DNA of 38,560 nt, from positions 1 to 38,560 of the forward strand of contig CAZRZN010000012.1 in assembly GCA_964604565.1 (NCBI GenBank). Reading direction: 5' to 3'. Every line of letters starts with the position of its first letter. Positions within the stretch are counted from its first letter, which is position 1. Shown in pieces: positions 17,919-26,545 of the stretch. This stretch comes from CAZRZN01 sp964604565. Lineage in GTDB: Bacteria; Pseudomonadota; Alphaproteobacteria; Rhodobacterales; Rhodobacteraceae. The translations under genes were made by a program, and so were the position numbers. The notes below the pieces were generated by a model. That model was not told the DNA's origin. It did no database searches and saw nothing but the letters and a program-made list of their open reading frames with translations.

Positions 17919-18388
17919 GGTCTGTATCCTCTGGCCGCGGCGTCCGCGCGGCGCCACTGATAACGGATGTCGGGCAGGCCTTCGTCGTTGTCGCCCGCGG
18001 TCCTTGCGATCTCGACAAACCCGTGCCGCAGGTAAAACCGCTGCGCATCGGTGTTGCGCTGAAAGGTCCACAGTTCGAGCCGGTCGCGCCCGCGCTGTGC
18101 ATCCCGCAGCAGCGCGCTGCCAAACCCGTGCCGCTGCGCATGTGGGGCGACGAACAACCCGTGGATGTAGGATTCCTCGACCGCGAGAAACCCGCAGATG
18201 GCCCCGTCGCTTTCGGCCAATGTCACCCATCCGTGGTCGATCATCATCCCGGCGTGGGCAATATCCTGAGCGGCAGAATGCGGCCGGGGTTTCCATGCAT
18301 GGGCGGCTGCCGCGTCGGTGATCATCGCGCCCAGCGTGCCCGCGTCGGCCGGCTGGGCCGTGTGTAGCGTGATGACCGCCGGTCTCAC
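17915..18388 (-). CDS. GNAT-family N-acetyltransferase
   Basis: A 157-aa acetyl-CoA-dependent acyltransferase. The acetyl-CoA-binding motif A is seen in IHGLFVAPHAQRHGFGSALL, with the Q-R-H-G-F-G loop, followed by LELWTFQRNTDAQRFYLRHGFVEIAR, typical of the C-terminal GNAT half. The substrate (protein N-terminus, amine or drug) cannot be told. The start is a GTG at 18388 overlapping the TGA of the ycjX-like gene by 4 nt (GTGA), and its own stop overlaps the next ATG. Longer in-frame starts would run well into ycjX. Its position between two genes that usually act together suggests co-regulation at least. Confidence 0.85.
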   Translation of the reverse strand: MRPAVITLHTAQPADAGTLGAMITDAAAAHAWKPRPHSAAQDIAHAGMMIDHGWVTLAESDGAICGFLAVEESYIHGLFVAPHAQRHGFGSALLRDAQRGRDRLELWTFQRNTDAQRFYLRHGFVEIARTAGDNDEGLPDIRYQWRRADAAARGYRP

Positions 18389-19800
18389 AGCCGGTCCCCG
18401 ATCAGGAATTGCGCCGCCCGGTCGAGGCGGATATGCGGCGGCCCTTCGCCCGGTTTCAGGCTCAGCGGGGCGGGCGCGAAATTCATCACGCCGTAATCCT
18501 GATCCAGCCAACCCTCCGCGCCCTCGCGGGCGGGACCCAGCAGGGCGGCCGGGTTTTCCGGCAATTCCCCGGGGTAAAAGGCGGCCTGCTTGCCCGTCTC
18601 CTGCAATGTGCCGCGCACGCAGGGCAGGTCACGACCCTCATGCGGCAGCATTTGTTCGGTGGTGGCGCGCAGGGCTGCGATGGACATGGCCTGCGTCTCT
18701 GCCCCGGCAAAGCGCGCGCGATCCCGCGCCTCACGGGTGAGGGCCTCCATGATGGCCGTCAGGCGACCGTGTTGCAGGTGGTGCAGGTGGTCGGCCTTGG
18801 TCGCGGCGAACAGGATTTTTTCGACCCGTTTGCCCAGAAACAAACTGCTGAGAAAGGCATTGTTGCCCGGACGAAAGGCGGTGAGAATATCGGCCAGGGT
18901 CTGGCGAAGATCCTCCATCGCGCGTGGCCCTGAATGAATGGCCCCCAGCGCATCGACCAGCACGATCTGCCGGTCGATGCGGCTGAAATGGTCGCGAAAA
19001 AAGGGTTTCACCACCCGCGCCTTGTAACTTTCGAAACGGCGTTCGAATTCGCGCCAGAGCGAACGGCGCGGCGCGCCTTGCTGCGGCGGCAGCGGGGCGA
19101 AGGTCAGCACGGGGGAGCCTTCAAGCTCCCCCGGAAGCAGGAAGCGTCCCGGTGAACAATCGGAAAATCCGGCCTCGCGCGCCGCGTGCAGGGCGCTTGT
19201 ATAGGCCTGCGCAAGGGTGCGCGCGCGCGTCTCGTCCAGGGTCTGCGTGCTGTCCTCTGCCCGAAGTTGCGCCAGCAGCTCAGGCCCGCCGGGACGCATG
19301 GGCAGGCGGTCCAGCATGTCTTTCGACCAATCGGTATAGCTCTTGTCGATCAGCGACAGATCCAGCAGCCATTCGCCGGGATAATCGACGATGTCGAGAT
19401 GCAGTGTGCGCGGCCCCTGCAGGCCAGCAAGCAGCCCCGCGGGGCGGATTTTCAGCGACAGGCGCAGTTCCGACACGGCGCGGGTGCTGTCGGGCCAATG
19501 CGGTGCGCGCGCGGTGAGCGCGGCAAGATGCGTCTCGAAATCGAAGCGCGGCAGAGTGTCGTCCGGCTGCGGCTGAAGAAAGGCCGACAGGATCCGTCCC
19601 TCGCCCTGCGCGACAAGTTGCGGCATCCGGCCGCGATCCATCAGGTTGGCGACCAGCGACGTGATGAAGACGGTCTTGCCGGCCCGCGACAGCCCGGTGA
19701 CGCCAAGGCGCAGGGTCGGCTCAAAGAAGGTCTCCGAGAGGGTGCCGGTGACGTTTTCCACGCTGCGGGCAAGCGTGTCTGCAATCGTGCCAATGACCAT
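18385..19800 (-). CDS. YcjX-like P-loop NTPase (DUF463)
   Basis: A 471-aa cytoplasmic P-loop protein of the YcjX/DUF463 family. The Walker A motif is GLSRAGKTVF (36-45), and HLDIVDYPGEWLLDL is the conserved switch-like DxPGEWLLDL block typical of YcjX. Further family blocks are DRQIVLVDALGAIHSG, KILFAATKADHLHH (an NKxD-like element) and a C-terminal beta-rich end. Length is normal (about 460-490 aa). Family members resemble stress-induced GTPases; the in vivo role is unsettled. It is the first gene of a three-gene operon with GNAT and TIGR01620 genes, all overlapping by 4 nt. It diverges from truA with 178 bp between. Confidence 0.88.
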   Translation of the reverse strand: MVIGTIADTLARSVENVTGTLSETFFEPTLRLGVTGLSRAGKTVFITSLVANLMDRGRMPQLVAQGEGRILSAFLQPQPDDTLPRFDFETHLAALTARAPHWPDSTRAVSELRLSLKIRPAGLLAGLQGPRTLHLDIVDYPGEWLLDLSLIDKSYTDWSKDMLDRLPMRPGGPELLAQLRAEDSTQTLDETRARTLAQAYTSALHAAREAGFSDCSPGRFLLPGELEGSPVLTFAPLPPQQGAPRRSLWREFERRFESYKARVVKPFFRDHFSRIDRQIVLVDALGAIHSGPRAMEDLRQTLADILTAFRPGNNAFLSSLFLGKRVEKILFAATKADHLHHLQHGRLTAIMEALTREARDRARFAGAETQAMSIAALRATTEQMLPHEGRDLPCVRGTLQETGKQAAFYPGELPENPAALLGPAREGAEGWLDQDYGVMNFAPAPLSLKPGEGPPHIRLDRAAQFLIGDRL

Positions 19801-19978
19801 GCGGAAGGGGGCCTTTCGGGGTGGTTTGACGCGAACCTAATCATTGAAGGACGCCGGGGCCAGTGCCCGGCGGGTCAGAATGTGGCCGCCGTCGCCGTTG
19901 CCGCGCGCGGTCTGCCATGCCTTGCGGCGCCGCGTGCGCGGGATTGCCACTGTCCGGGCGGGGCGCTAGGAGGCTGGA

Positions 19979-20755
19979 ATGCCCAGATACGCGCTTTTGG
20001 TGGAATATGACGGCCGGTCCTTTGCGGGATGGCAGCGGCAGGCAGATCAGCCCTCCGTGCAGGGGGCGATCGAGACTGCGCTGGCGCGGCTGCAACCGCG
20101 TGCGCAGACCATCGCCGCCGCCGGGCGGACAGATGCGGGCGTCCATGCACGCGGACAGGTCGCGCAATGCGACATGGACCGGGACTGGGATGCCTTTCGG
20201 TTGTCGGAGGCGCTGAATTTTCATCTGAGGCCGGAACCGGTGGCGATCCGTGCCGCCGCACGGGTGGGGCACGACTGGCACGCGCGGTTTTCGGCGGTGG
20301 AACGGCGGTATCTCTTTCGGTTGTTGATGCGGCGGGCGCCCGCGACACTGGAGGCGGGGCAGGTCTGGCAGATCCGTCATCCGCTTGACGTGGACGCCAT
20401 GCGCGCCGGGGCCGCGCATCTGATCGGAAACCATGACTTCACAACCTTCCGCGCGGCACAGTGTCAGGCGCAATCGCCGGTCAAGACACTGGACGAGATC
20501 AGGATTGAACTGGTCGAGGGGCTGGCCGGCCCGGAAGTGCGCTTTTACCTCCGCGCGCGGTCCTTTCTGCACAATCAGGTCCGGTCCATAGTCGGCACGC
20601 TGGAACGGGTGGGCGCGGGCGCGTGGCAGCCGGAGGATGTGCGGGCCGCGCTGCTGGCCCGTGACAGGGCGGCCTGCGGTCCCGTCTGTCCGCCCGATGG
20701 CCTCAGCCTTGTGGGCGTGGGCTATCCGGTCGACCCCTTCGATCAAGGCGTCTGA
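19979..20755 (+). CDS. truA: tRNA pseudouridine(38-40) synthase TruA
   Basis: TruA isomerises uridines 38-40 in the anticodon stem of many tRNAs. The 258-aa protein shows YDGRSFAGWQRQ (10-21), the catalytic Asp52 in AAGRTDAGVHARGQ, ALNFHLRP, FSAVERRYLFR with the conserved Arg and Tyr, and the C-terminal FLHNQVRSIVGTL block. Length is normal. The start at 19979 is fixed by a strong AGGAGG 6 nt upstream. It is monocistronic; the next gene downstream is convergent, 193 bp away. Confidence 0.96.
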   Translation: MPRYALLVEYDGRSFAGWQRQADQPSVQGAIETALARLQPRAQTIAAAGRTDAGVHARGQVAQCDMDRDWDAFRLSEALNFHLRPEPVAIRAAARVGHDWHARFSAVERRYLFRLLMRRAPATLEAGQVWQIRHPLDVDAMRAGAAHLIGNHDFTTFRAAQCQAQSPVKTLDEIRIELVEGLAGPEVRFYLRARSFLHNQVRSIVGTLERVGAGAWQPEDVRAALLARDRAACGPVCPPDGLSLVGVGYPVDPFDQGV

Positions 20756-20948
20756 GCAACGATATGCGTGGAGGCGTTCCGCGGCCGATCCCGAAAGGGA
20801 CGAACGCGAAACGCCATGCGCGATGCCTCCGGGGCTTGGCGCAAGGCAGCAGAGCGGGGGTCAAGTCACGCCCTGCCGATGACGATGCGGAAAGGTCCAA
20901 GCCCGTGCCGGACTGGCGGAAAAGCTCTCTGGCTGCTTTGCGGCACGC

Positions 20949-21746
20949 TCAGCGTTGGAAGATCACCGGGAACCAATCCTCCCGCAGGCGCTGGCCCTGC
21001 GTCATCTCATGGCCCGGAAAAGGCGGGGAGGTCGGGCCGGGGCGCGTCGTATAGCGCGCGTCGTCGCCCACCATCCGCAGCGAGAAGGCGCGCCGCCTTT
21101 GCGCGGTTTCATTGCCGCGCGCACCATGCAGGATGCCAAAGCTGAAGGCGACCGCGTCGCCCGGTGCCAGCGTCCATTCGCGGATCTCCATACCTTCGGC
21201 ATCCGGGTCGGGCACCGGCATGTAGGCCGCGTCGTCGGGATAGAAATTCGTCTCTGACAGCCAGCGCGTGGGCAGCACCGGCCTTGCCCAAAGATGAGAT
21301 CCCGCGACACAGCGCAGCGTGGCATCCGTCACCGGGTCAAGCGGGCTCCAGAAACTGACGGTTTGCTGGCCTGTGACGAAATAATACGGGCCGTCCTGAT
21401 GCCATGGCGTCGGCTTGGATGTTCCCGGTTCCTTGACCAAGACATGGTCATGGAACAGTTGCGCCGATTGCGACTGCATCAGGTCCGCTGCCACCTCTGC
21501 GGCTGGCGAGGTGCGGATCACCTGTTCGAATTCCGGGATGCGCTGCCAGTTGCAATAATCGTCGAAGAAACGCCCCTCTTCGCCCTCCTTGAGATTTTCG
21601 GCCGCGTAGGGACCGGGGTTCGCCATGTTGCGCGCCACACCGTCGCGCAGCGTGTCCACGTGATCGGCAAAAAGCCCGCGGATCACCACCACGCCGTCGC
21701 GGTGATAGCTGTCGATGTCGGATTGGCTGACAAGGGGATGGGGCAT
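20949..21746 (-). CDS. Phytanoyl-CoA dioxygenase (PhyH)-family oxygenase
   Basis: A 265-aa non-haem Fe(II)/2-oxoglutarate dioxygenase of the PhyH family, a cytoplasmic hydroxylase. The metal triad is visible as His116 and Asp118 in TPWHQDGPYY and His207 in GILHGARGN, with the 2-oxoglutarate-binding Arg in QRRRAFSLRM (about 218-224). The N-terminal FHRDG-like element is SYHRDGVVVIRGLF. The start at 21746 has AGGAG upstream; a longer frame adds Arg/Pro-rich sequence. The family also includes ectoine hydroxylase EctD and many small-molecule hydroxylases; EctD-specific context is absent, so the substrate is unknown. It lies last in a minus-strand run after the DUF3726 gene, separated by 156 bp, so it may have its own promoter. 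Confidence 0.85.
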   Translation of the reverse strand: MPHPLVSQSDIDSYHRDGVVVIRGLFADHVDTLRDGVARNMANPGPYAAENLKEGEEGRFFDDYCNWQRIPEFEQVIRTSPAAEVAADLMQSQSAQLFHDHVLVKEPGTSKPTPWHQDGPYYFVTGQQTVSFWSPLDPVTDATLRCVAGSHLWARPVLPTRWLSETNFYPDDAAYMPVPDPDAEGMEIREWTLAPGDAVAFSFGILHGARGNETAQRRRAFSLRMVGDDARYTTRPGPTSPPFPGHEMTQGQRLREDWFPVIFQR

Positions 21747-21902
21747 GTCTGTCTCCTGCGCTGGCAGCAGACAAGCACGACACGGGCGTCCCGGCAAGAG
21801 AGGTGGCCTGTTGTCCTGTCGGGCTGTAGGCCGCAGGCAAAGGCCGCGACATGGACCGGTCGATGGCGCAGGCTGGCAGTGGTTTTCGGCGGGCAAGAGG
21901 GG

Positions 21903-22424
21903 TCAGTCGTTGTCGATGTCACCCGCTCCGGCGCCGACGCTGCGCGAGGCGGCGGAGGCGGGCACATAAGTCTCGGCCGCAAGCCGCGAAAGACTTTCGA
22001 TCAGCGGTTCCGGGGCCTCGATGCGTGCAGGCAGCGTTGCGCGCGTGCGTTGGGCAATAGAGCCGGTGATCGACAGGCGCGGCGGATGCCCGGCCTGTCG
22101 GGTCACTGTGCAGGCCTTCAGCCTGAGGGGCAGCAGGCGCGCGTAGCTTTCCGCCAGCGCCACATCGTCGGGATGCAGCGTCAGGGTGATCTCCGGACCG
22201 GCAAGGGGCAGGGCGCGCAGGATGTCCTCCATGACCAGCGGCAGGCGGAGGATCGGACTGTTCGTTTGACTGGCAAGCGCCCCGGTCAATGCCCCGATCT
22301 CGCCGCCGGTGGCCAGATGCTGCACGGTTGCACGGCCGAAAAGCTCTGCCTGCGCGGGGGGAAAGCCCGCGCCCCTTGCGGCCTTCTGCGCGAGGGTCAT
22401 GATCTCATTGGCCGAATAGCTCAT
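21903..22424 (-). CDS. DUF3726-like protein of unknown function
   Basis: A 173-aa soluble protein with no signal or TM segment. It opens MSYSANEIMTLAQKAARGAGF, which resembles the DUF3726 N-terminus as I recall it (low-certainty family assignment), and has internal LHPDDVALAESYARLLPL and a charged tail ending GDIDND. No catalytic motif can be pointed out. The start at 22424 overlaps the stop of the preceding 550-aa gene (ATGA), so the two are co-translated. A start 7 codons upstream is possible but would overlap more. Its fixed partnership with the 550-aa protein suggests they work together. Confidence 0.72.
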   Translation of the reverse strand: MSYSANEIMTLAQKAARGAGFPPAQAELFGRATVQHLATGGEIGALTGALASQTNSPILRLPLVMEDILRALPLAGPEITLTLHPDDVALAESYARLLPLRLKACTVTRQAGHPPRLSITGSIAQRTRATLPARIEAPEPLIESLSRLAAETYVPASAASRSVGAGAGDIDND

Positions 22425-24073
22425 GCGGTCAGGCCGGCCAGCCACCAGTCATCGGCCCGCGCCGTGCCCAGATCCTCGGGCAGGGGCGCCCCCTGGGCCA
22501 GCGCGATGCGCGTCCAGCGGTCTGATTTCGGATCGAATTTCGTGGCGCCGAAAAAGGCCAGCTTGCATCGCAGCATGTCGATCGGCAGACAATCGTCCGC
22601 GATGAGGTTGTCCCGGATTTCCGCATAGGGATGCTTGGCAAGGATCGCGACCCGCATCAGGGCCAGTTCATGATCCGGCCGCGCCGCGCGAAAGGCGCGC
22701 AGGTCCGTGGCCTGTGCCAGATCACGGTAAAGCGTCTGCACCCTGCGGGCGATGTCGAGCGGGCTTTCACGGTCGGCGCCCGGCTCTGCAAACCGGTCCC
22801 CGAGGCGCGGTTCCAGCTTTTCCTCGGAAACATACCAGAAATGGCGCTGCTGGTCTGGCGCCTCGAAATCCAGCCCCAGCGCCCAGTCGAAATGCGTCTC
22901 TATCGCGGCGCGCAGGGCGGCCACATCGGCAAAGGGCTGTGCCGCCGGAGCGCTGGGATCGATCATGTCGTCGGCAAGGTCGTCCACCAGATCGCCGTAA
23001 GGTTCGATCAGCAGGGCGACGGTCAGTTCCTGCGTGTCGAGAGACAGGGTTTCCGACAGCGCGATGACAGACTCGAGGGGATGGTCCCCGCCGATATCGT
23101 CCAGCGCGGCGATGATCCGGTGCCATTCCGCGCGCAGCCTGTCGATGCGGGCCTGATGCTCCGGCGCGGGCACGGTCCATTCGGCCAGATGACGCTGCGC
23201 CCGGTCTGCGAGGGTCTTGAGGCGTCCGATCTCTTCGGCAGAGACATGTTCCAGCGCGCGGACCCGGGCCAGCGCGGTTTCGCGTGCCACCATCCAGTTG
23301 TTGATCAGGACAGGGTGTGACACGAGGAAGGGCGCCATGCCAAGACCGGTGGAATTGCCGATGCCCAGATGACGCTTGAGCCGCGGCGCAAGCGCAGCCC
23401 CGCCAAGATGTTCGACAAGGTCATGGGTGAAATTGCGGATCATCCAGACGGTGAGCATTTCGGCCGCAAAAGCGCCCCCAAGGCCGGGTCGATCCTCGAT
23501 CAGGCTGCGGTCGGCGATACCGAATTTGCCATTGCCATAGACCGCGGTGGTGCGCATCAGGTAGCCGACGCTGTCGATCAGATCGGGGTCGGGTTGCCGC
23601 CCCGCGCGCAGCCTTTCGACCACATGGTTGAAAAGGCGCACGGATTTATTGGCACGGCTCAGCACCAGATCCCGTTCGGTAAAGCGGCCCGCCTCCTGCT
23701 TCGGGGCTTCTTGCGCGATCCGAGCCACTTCTGTCGCGTCTGGCACGCCGTCATAAAGGACATATGACGTGTCCCATGCGGTTGCGATGACGCGATCGGT
23801 GCGCATCTCGTCGGGCAGGTGGTTGGAGACCGCGACAAGACTGTAGGTCCGTCCGCCGAGCGTGATGGAATAGACCGCCTCGCCATGGCCCTGCCTATCG
23901 ATCCGCCAGTGCGGGCGGGTGAGGCGCGCGCCCTCGGTGCCCAGCCTGCGGGTGAGCACGCGCAGAAAACTGAGCCGGGTGGGGAACATCGCCCCCATGC
24001 GCGCAAGGCGCATCACCTGGGACGGTGGGCGGAGGTCGGCATTCGGAGGAAGCGGAGACGAGATATCCTTCAT
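22421..24073 (-). CDS. Conserved-looking 550-aa protein of unknown function
   Basis: I do not recognise the family. The protein begins MKDISSPLPPNADLRPPS and is soluble and rich in Arg, Asp and Leu. It has a beta-rich N-terminal part with ITLGGRTYSLVAVSNHLPDE (about 90-110), a central motif-like YGNGKFGIADRSLI and IGNSTGLGMAPFLVSHPVLINNW (about 240), a helical hairpin-like region, then DLVDDLADDMIDPSAP and a C-terminus RADDWWLAGLTA. The glycine- and asparagine-rich GNSTGLGMAP could be a ligand-binding loop, but that is a guess. Codon usage and GC match core genes. The start at 24073 overlaps the stop of a 72-codon ORF, and its own stop overlaps the DUF3726-like start, so the three form a coupled set. 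Confidence 0.78.
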   Translation of the reverse strand: MKDISSPLPPNADLRPPSQVMRLARMGAMFPTRLSFLRVLTRRLGTEGARLTRPHWRIDRQGHGEAVYSITLGGRTYSLVAVSNHLPDEMRTDRVIATAWDTSYVLYDGVPDATEVARIAQEAPKQEAGRFTERDLVLSRANKSVRLFNHVVERLRAGRQPDPDLIDSVGYLMRTTAVYGNGKFGIADRSLIEDRPGLGGAFAAEMLTVWMIRNFTHDLVEHLGGAALAPRLKRHLGIGNSTGLGMAPFLVSHPVLINNWMVARETALARVRALEHVSAEEIGRLKTLADRAQRHLAEWTVPAPEHQARIDRLRAEWHRIIAALDDIGGDHPLESVIALSETLSLDTQELTVALLIEPYGDLVDDLADDMIDPSAPAAQPFADVAALRAAIETHFDWALGLDFEAPDQQRHFWYVSEEKLEPRLGDRFAEPGADRESPLDIARRVQTLYRDLAQATDLRAFRAARPDHELALMRVAILAKHPYAEIRDNLIADDCLPIDMLRCKLAFFGATKFDPKSDRWTRIALAQGAPLPEDLGTARADDWWLAGLTA

Positions 24074-24288
24074 GCGGCGGAGTGTGCCACCGGTTTGCCC
24101 CGCAATAAAGAGCGCAGAGCCGCCACATTCTCGAAAAAGGCTGGAACCGCGCGACATTCCGCGAAGGGCCGGTCCTGCGCGGCCACCTGCTGCTGGCAGA
24201 AAGACCGGGCGGCCAGCCGATGCCCTCGCAACATCGTGCCCTGTGCATGCGGGCGATCTGGGGCGAAAATTGTGAAGGTCCGACGCAT
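24070..24288 (-). CDS. Small protein (72 aa) coupled to the 550-aa gene
   Basis: This frame (MRRTFTIFAPDRPHAQGTML) ends in TGA that overlaps the ATG of the 550-aa gene (ATGA), and GGGGG lies a few bases before its ATG. The protein is small, basic and contains FCQQQVAAQDRPFAECRAV and AFFENVAALRSLLRG. The overlap with the next start and the sensible composition argue for a real gene, perhaps a small partner of the 550-aa product. No family recognised. An upstream in-frame start at 24348 would add 20 residues. Confidence 0.5.
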   Translation of the reverse strand: MRRTFTIFAPDRPHAQGTMLRGHRLAARSFCQQQVAAQDRPFAECRAVPAFFENVAALRSLLRGKPVAHSAA

Positions 24289-24454
24289 TCTGCCCCCGCG
24301 CGAAGCCCGTGCAAGGCCCGCGCCTGCGCCGTCAGGATGCAACGGCATTTCAAGACGCGGGTGAACCGTCCCGCTTTGGATATCTTTTTTCCGCGATGCG
24401 GCAGGGGCTTATGGGCTGCGCACGCCCGGTCGTCTGATGTGCAGAGCGTGCGGA

Positions 24455-26473
24455 TCAGACCAGATTGCGGGGGATCGAGACGGTCCAGTCCTTTTCCCGG
24501 ACAAGCGTCTCGCCTTCCCACGCCCGCAGCTTGGCGGTGATGTGAAACGCCTCCGTGTCGCTTGTCAGATGCGTGTGCGTGATCGTCTTGACCGACCAGT
24601 CCTCGCGCCGCATCTCATGCGTCCATGTCACCTCTCCCTCGGCAGAGGTCGGGTCGTCCGGCAGCACCGAATATCGCTCATGCGCCTCGCCGGAATGGTA
24701 GAATCCATGTTCGTTGATATGCGCGCCGCCTTCATGATCGCGGACAAGGACGGTGATCCGCCCGGTATCTCGATCTTCTTCGACCGTCCATTCCGCCGCC
24801 GGTTCCACCGGAAAGCTTACATCCAGCGGTTCGGCCGCGCGCGGGGGCGCGAAGTCCGGCACGTCGATCCCGTCATCCGTCCGGATGGGCAGGTCAAGCT
24901 GCGACTGTCCCGGCAGAACGGTCAGGGTGACCGGTTCCGGCGTCGGCCAGGCAATCGGGAAATAGCTGCTGGAGATGGCGAGGCGGATGCGGTGCCCCGC
25001 GCGGAACGTCTGCGCGACGTGTTTGAACCGGACCCTGACCGTGTAGTCCTTGCCGGGCTCCAGCGGGGCGGGGTGTTCGTGGCTGTCGCGATGCGTCAGG
25101 TTCAGAAGGCCGTATGTGACCCTTGTGGCGGCGCCATCGGGCGCGACGTCCACGAGCCGGACCGCCACCTGTGCCACCGGCCGGTCGACCCGCAGTGTCA
25201 GCGTCAGACTGGGATCTCCGGCAATGTCCAGATCCTGTTCCAGCGGGGCGGTCTGGAACACGAGGCTGCCGGCGTCGTCGCGCCGCTGATCGCCGGGTTG
25301 GTCGCCGGTATGGGCATAAGAGCACCATTTGCCACCATTCACGCCCACCCAGAGCGGGGATCGGATCGCCAACGCCTCGTCCGGCAGTCCGCTGCCCGCG
25401 CGGACAAGCTGACCGTCCGAGCCGAGCGCGAAACCGGTCCGCGTGACATTGGGCGAGGGCCAGGAGGGTTCGGTGATCCAACGCCCCTCACGATAAGAAT
25501 AGAACCCCTGCGGTTTGGCATGATCCTGAAGATACATCCGCAGCGGCGGCTCCTCCGCGATGCCCGTGTCGCGCCCCTTGAGCCACCGGTCCCACCAGCG
25601 CGTCTCCTCGGTCAGCCAGTCGATGGCCGGTCCGGGCACGCCAAGATGCGGATACTTGTGCGACCACGGGCCGATGATACCCTTGGCCTCTCCGGGAAGG
25701 TTTTCAACCAGACGCACCACGGCGCTGCAATAGCCGTCCGCCCAGCCGCTGACCGCGTAGACCGGCACCTCGATGTCGGAAAAATCCTCGCAGACGGAGC
25801 CATGTTTCCAGAAATCGTCGCGGGTCTGATGCTTCAGCCAGTTTTCCAGCCACAGACCGGACTCGTCCAGCCGGGCCTCCCACATCTCGCGCCAGCGGTC
25901 GCCGACATGGGCGGGATCGGGCGGCAGCGTGTTGATGCCGAACATGACAGAGGCCCATGACAGCTGATCGCTCAGCAGGGTGCCACCCATGTAATGGATA
26001 TCATCGGCATAGCGGTCATCGGTCGAGCAGATGGTCACGACGGCCTTCAGCGCGGGTGGACGCAGAGCGGCAAGCTGCAAGCCGTTGAACCCCCCCCATG
26101 AAATGCCGACGATCCCCACGCCGCCATCGCACCACGCCTGATCGGCGATCCAGGCGATCACGTCGCAGCCGTCCTGAAGTTCAAGTTCGGTGTATTCGTC
26201 CTCCATCACGCCTTCGGATTCGCCGGTGCCGCGCAGGTCCACACGGACATAGGCATAGTCGCGCGCCGCCAGCCACGGTGCCCGGGCATGGTCGCGCTCC
26301 AGCGTCTTGTCGTTCTTGCGATAGGGTATGTATTCCAGGATCGCCGGAACGGGCGTCGTTTCGGCGGTTTCGGGCATCCAGACCCGGGCCGCCAGCCGTG
26401 TGCCGTCGGGCATCGGAATCTCGACGTGCTGAAGTTCCCGGACAGCGCGGGGTAGGTCTGTATCGATGATCAT
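24455..26473 (-). CDS. CocE/NonD (peptidase S15)-family hydrolase
   Basis: A 672-aa serine hydrolase. It has an alpha/beta-hydrolase core with the nucleophile Ser125 in VGISWGGFNGLQ, Asp246 in VSGWADGYC and His272 in GPWSHKYPH, and RVDLRGTGES near residue 78 as the typical strand-loop. A C-terminal jelly-roll domain (about 400-672) contains YTVRVRFKHVAQTFRAGHRIR, as in X-Pro dipeptidyl peptidases and cocaine esterase. No signal peptide, so probably cytoplasmic. Known members cut N-terminal dipeptides, esters or acyl bonds. It follows the ATP-grasp gene by 72 bp on the same strand and is probably in the cyanophycin operon, which raises the question whether it acts on cyanophycin-related peptides; no direct evidence. 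Confidence 0.88.
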   Translation of the reverse strand: MIIDTDLPRAVRELQHVEIPMPDGTRLAARVWMPETAETTPVPAILEYIPYRKNDKTLERDHARAPWLAARDYAYVRVDLRGTGESEGVMEDEYTELELQDGCDVIAWIADQAWCDGGVGIVGISWGGFNGLQLAALRPPALKAVVTICSTDDRYADDIHYMGGTLLSDQLSWASVMFGINTLPPDPAHVGDRWREMWEARLDESGLWLENWLKHQTRDDFWKHGSVCEDFSDIEVPVYAVSGWADGYCSAVVRLVENLPGEAKGIIGPWSHKYPHLGVPGPAIDWLTEETRWWDRWLKGRDTGIAEEPPLRMYLQDHAKPQGFYSYREGRWITEPSWPSPNVTRTGFALGSDGQLVRAGSGLPDEALAIRSPLWVGVNGGKWCSYAHTGDQPGDQRRDDAGSLVFQTAPLEQDLDIAGDPSLTLTLRVDRPVAQVAVRLVDVAPDGAATRVTYGLLNLTHRDSHEHPAPLEPGKDYTVRVRFKHVAQTFRAGHRIRLAISSSYFPIAWPTPEPVTLTVLPGQSQLDLPIRTDDGIDVPDFAPPRAAEPLDVSFPVEPAAEWTVEEDRDTGRITVLVRDHEGGAHINEHGFYHSGEAHERYSVLPDDPTSAEGEVTWTHEMRREDWSVKTITHTHLTSDTEAFHITAKLRAWEGETLVREKDWTVSIPRNLV

Positions 26474-26545
26474 CGGCTCGCTCGAAATCGGGGGAATGAC
26501 GCCTTATCGTGGCCGCACCGCCGGAAGTCCAGCGGCGCGGGTCCG

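Noticed and set aside
24415..24455. GCACGC/GCGTGC inverted repeat after the S15 hydrolase stop
   Set aside because: Stem of 6 bp with a long loop and no T run; not a convincing terminator.
24437..25960. 507-aa plus-strand ORF
   Set aside because: Antisense to the S15 hydrolase, whose catalytic triad and domains are clear on the minus strand.
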